This document shows, piece by piece, positions 58,801 through 60,927 of a stretch of 60,927 nucleotides of DNA (position 1 is the stretch's first letter; the number at the start of each line of letters is the position of its first letter). The notes under the pieces were generated by a model. The model had not been told where the DNA came from, ran no database searches, and saw only the letters and a list, made by a program, of their open reading frames with translations. Position numbers and translations under genes: made by a program. Origin of the DNA: an uncultured Clostridia bacterium (lineage in GTDB: Bacteria; Bacillota; Clostridia; Christensenellales; Aristaeellaceae); contig CAKUFI010000007.1 in the NCBI GenBank assembly GCA_934647305.1, positions 1 to 60,927 of the forward strand, written 5' to 3'.

Positions 58801-59510
58801 GGCCGGCCGTGCCGACTGCCACTTGCTGCCGGCAGGCTGAGCCTGCACCCGGTTGCTGCCGCCGGACAGAACACGAATCTGTCGGCCATAGATTAGAGCC
58901 TCCAGATTCTTCGCAGGCAGGCTGAGCCTGCACGCACTTGCTGCCGCCGGTCGGCAGGGCCGACTGCCACTTGCTGCCGCCGGACAGAACACGAATCCGG
59001 GAACCATAGATTCAAGTTCCCGAATTCTTCGTAAGAGGAAGACTCGGGGAAACTGCCCCACAAGGGCAACGGACGCAAAGCGAGAGCACCTGCTTCCCGC
59101 CGTAACCCCTGCCTACATCGCTTACGCGCTTTGCGCGGGAACCACACCGCACCCGAGGCAGTTGTCAGCTGCTAATCTCGTGGTTCAGTTGGACATGCCT
59201 CGTCTTCAAGCACCTACCAAAAGCTGGCCTGATTGGAACGTATCTCTCTCAGAACGCACCCACGGGACCGCGTTAGAAAGGGTAAGGGGCCGGGCAGTGC
59301 CCGGTTCCACTTGCTGCCGCGGGGGCCACGCAACGCAGGCATAGGACAGGCGTCGCAAGCTCCCCTGGTCCCTTTGGCGGCCGCAGCCGTTGCTGCATCG
59401 CGCGCAGTACCGCGCAGCGCCCGAGGCACTGCCTTCCGCCGCCGTCCCGCCTGCCTTGCGAAAGCGCCTTTTTGCGATTCACCCACGCCTCGCCTGAGGC
59501 AGCTGTAAAG
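58801..59510 (+). repeat. Repeat array between the AraC gene and the second oxidoreductase
   Basis: C modules; A GAATCTGTCGGC/GCCTCCAGATTC around CATAGATTAGA (58875-58909); C GCAGGC-TGA-GCCTGC and GTCGGC-AGG-GCCGAC; A GAATCCGGGAAC/GTTCCCGAATTC around CATAGATTCAA (58993-59027); CTGCCCCACAAGGGCAACGG; R2 copy f (59096-59388); then a second R2 start (59425-59503) cut off before the core. No gene before 59585. Confidence 0.85.
59096..59388 (+). repeat. R2 copy f
   Basis: Full length. The first hairpin is altered (CTTACGCGCTTTGCGCGGGA) but the core CTAATCTCGTGGTTCAGTTG and 3' part match copies b and c almost base for base. Confidence 0.8.
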
Positions 59511-59584
59511 TAAAGACGGGGGTATCAAAAGGGACATTGGGCGCTCACGAGGCGTCCTTTTTTGTGGAGCGAGAGAATGCGCGG

Positions 59585-60607
59585 CTACCTCGAATGGCTG
59601 GCGCCGGGCTCTGCCTGGGCAAGGGCCATGGCGGCGACGCAGCAGAGCCCGTCATAAGCGGTGGCGAATGGAGGCCGCCTGTGGAGTACCGCGTCGACGA
59701 AGGCGTCGATGACGCCGGAGGGCTGCTGCGCCTGATTGGTCGACAGGCCGCCGAAGCTGAGCACCGTGCGTTCTCCATCGCGGGTTTCCAGCACAAGGTC
59801 CGCGTTAGGCCAGCAATAAATCAGCATTCGTCCGTTCTCGCAGTAGAGAGAGACGCTGTTTTCCTCCTGTCCGTAATTGCACCAGGACGCCATGATTACG
59901 CCATGGACGCCCCCTTCCGTCCGGCACAAAAGGGATGCGTGATCGCAGACCTCGATCGGCGCTCCGGACGCATCTTTTTTATCCAGCGTGGACAGATCGG
60001 AGACGACGCCTGTGATGGGTTCGCCGAGCAGGGCATTGATCAGGTCGATTTTGTGCACGGCAAGATCGCTGAGCACGCCGCATCCGGCCGCCTTGCTGAA
60101 AAACCAGCAGCCGCCCTGACTGTCGATACTCCAGCTTTCCGGGCCGCCGTGCCGGAAGGAAGCGGTAAACGAAATGACGCGTCCCATGCGGCCGGTTCGG
60201 AGGATTTTCATTGCCTCCTGATGTGCGGGAAACAGCCGCTGGTTATGCGCAGGTATAAGCAGCCGCCCGGTTTCCTTTGAAGTTTTGCATAGCATTTCGG
60301 CGTCTTCCACCGTGAGCGCCATAGGTTTTTCGCACAGCACATGCTTGCCGGAAAGAAGCGCTTCGCGCGCAATGACCGCGTGGGTCTGGTTTGCGCTGCA
60401 CAGACTGACGGCGTCAATATCACTGCGGCGGAGCAATGCGCGATAGTCTTCAAATGCATCCGCGCGATAGAGTGAGGCTAATTCAGCGGCGCGCCCCGGT
60501 ACGGCGTCAGCAAAAGCCGTCAGGCGGCAATCGGGGTTGCGAGAATACTCAGGGGCGTGTCGTACACGCGCGATGGTGCCGCAGCCGATGATCCCTATGT
60601 TCAGCAT
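59585..60607 (-). CDS. Gfo/Idh/MocA-family oxidoreductase
   Basis: 340 residues from ATG 60607 (CAGGAGCTGTTCACC upstream; the ATG at 60628 is less well placed). MLNIGIIGCGTIARVRHAPE, VSLCSANQTHAVIAREALLS, GKHVLCEKPMALTVEDAEML (EKP), AAGCGVLSDLAVHKIDLINA (GxxxDxxxHxxD). It resembles the 55253 protein only at family level. It has its own -10-like TATACT upstream on the minus strand (around 60641-60646). Confidence 0.9.
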   Translation of the reverse strand: MLNIGIIGCGTIARVRHAPEYSRNPDCRLTAFADAVPGRAAELASLYRADAFEDYRALLRRSDIDAVSLCSANQTHAVIAREALLSGKHVLCEKPMALTVEDAEMLCKTSKETGRLLIPAHNQRLFPAHQEAMKILRTGRMGRVISFTASFRHGGPESWSIDSQGGCWFFSKAAGCGVLSDLAVHKIDLINALLGEPITGVVSDLSTLDKKDASGAPIEVCDHASLLCRTEGGVHGVIMASWCNYGQEENSVSLYCENGRMLIYCWPNADLVLETRDGERTVLSFGGLSTNQAQQPSGVIDAFVDAVLHRRPPFATAYDGLCCVAAMALAQAEPGASHSR

Positions 60608-60777
60608 GGTGAACAGCTCCTGTTTCATGAATTTTCATGAATAGTATAGCATGGGAATGTCTGGTATAAAATGAGAAAAGCGACCCGTTTCTGGATAAAA
60701 CCGATTTCAAGAGCCGCATGGAATTTGGGTGCTTCCGTCGGGGCGGTCCAGGCGGTACGATGTCTTCGTACACGACG

Positions 60778-60820
60778 AAAAAGCCCTGAATCTCGGCATT
60801 TTCCGATGATTCAGGGCTTT
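60778..60820 (-). terminator. Terminator after tRNA-Arg
   Basis: On the minus strand AAGCCCTGAATC pairs with GATTCAGGGCTT around 14-15 nt and is followed by TTTCG. Confidence 0.85.
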
Positions 60821-60828
60821 AGCGATGG

Positions 60829-60902
60829 CGTGCCCGGAGGGATTCGAACCCGCGACCTTTTGGTTCGTAGCCAAACACTCTATCCGGCTGAGCTACGGGC
60901 AC
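60829..60902 (-). tRNA. tRNA-Arg (anticodon ACG)
   Basis: Acceptor stem GTGCCCG with CGGGCAC, D arm GCTCAGCCGGATAGAGT, anticodon stem TTTGG/CCAAA with loop CTACGAA (anticodon ACG, read as ICG), T loop TTCGAAT and discriminator G. A CCA triplet is encoded at 60828-60826. One C-T mismatch in the T stem. A terminator follows. Confidence 0.93.
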
Positions 60903-60927
60903 ATGCAGTTCCTTTCCGAACGTGCTT

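Overview
The window reads as a chromosomal segment of a G+C-rich, spore-forming member of the Clostridia. The basis is a SpoIVB peptidase, a Rex redox repressor, a CsoR-type sensor, an infC-rpmI-rplT operon with an ATT start codon, an alpha2-type glycyl-tRNA synthetase and clear Gram-positive ribosome binding sites and sigma-A promoters. Genus cannot be assigned from the sequence alone.

Layout. 1-4112: operon of zinc-ribbon proteins ending in an SPFH-domain protein, resembling the Bacillus ydjG/ydjI membrane-stress module. 4215-5943: divergent TetR regulator and NAD-dependent epimerase. 6082-6411: MITE-like element. 6551-7746: an ISL3-family insertion sequence whose right end carries the -35 box of csoR. 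7799-10037: CsoR-type regulator, a P1B metal ATPase broken by an internal deletion, and a small membrane protein. 10107-12655: autoregulated TetR, an rsgA whose GTPase domain has been replaced by repeats, and a methyltransferase. 13714-18931: holA, comEC and spoIVB on the minus strand. 19155-20745: LysR regulator and rex. 21474-23597: PAP2 phosphatase and glycyl-tRNA synthetase (minus strand). 23824-26249: MFS transporter, a 57-residue protein and an SGNH hydrolase. 27010-28379: infC-rpmI-rplT. 28856-30000: paired chromate-transporter halves. 30427-33247: YfcC-type transporter and M20 amidohydrolase. 34032-35795: DegV protein and nucleoside hydrolase. 35796-37124: decayed AraC/ABC-transporter locus. 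37732-39846: parvulin isomerase and tgt, divergent. 40525-53466: exopolysaccharide region (EamA transporter, LCP ligase, flippase, three glycosyltransferase-type proteins, O-antigen-ligase-type polymerase, complete dTDP-L-rhamnose pathway). 53560-60607: nucleoside phosphorylase and a sugar-catabolic cluster (two TIM-barrel isomerases, two Gfo/Idh/MocA oxidoreductases, AraC regulator). 60829-60902: tRNA-Arg(ACG).

The outstanding feature is what fills the gaps between genes. More than ten intergenic regions, together several kilobases, are mosaics of palindromic modules. Module A (about 30 copies) has a nearly invariant 11-nt loop, CATAGATTGAA, closed by 5-12 bp stems whose sequence differs between loci while the two arms stay complementary. 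Module B is a second hairpin with a locus-specific stem. Module C is a short hairpin NNNGGC-nnn-GCCNNN next to a constant CACCTGCTGCCG tail, and it often lies directly on or next to a stop codon. R2 is a roughly 290-bp element (six copies), R3 a MITE-like element (four copies), and R4 a long hairpin with exchangeable arms (five copies). Three of the four R3 copies are flanked by exact direct duplications of an entire hairpin (20, 25 and 31 bp, a different hairpin each time). This points to a mobile repeat system that recognises or copies hairpins, with no candidate enzyme in the window except possibly the ISL3 transposase. The repeats have also changed genes: they replace the GTPase domain of rsgA, lengthen the end of Tgt, and supply stop codons to a methyltransferase and to SpoIVB.
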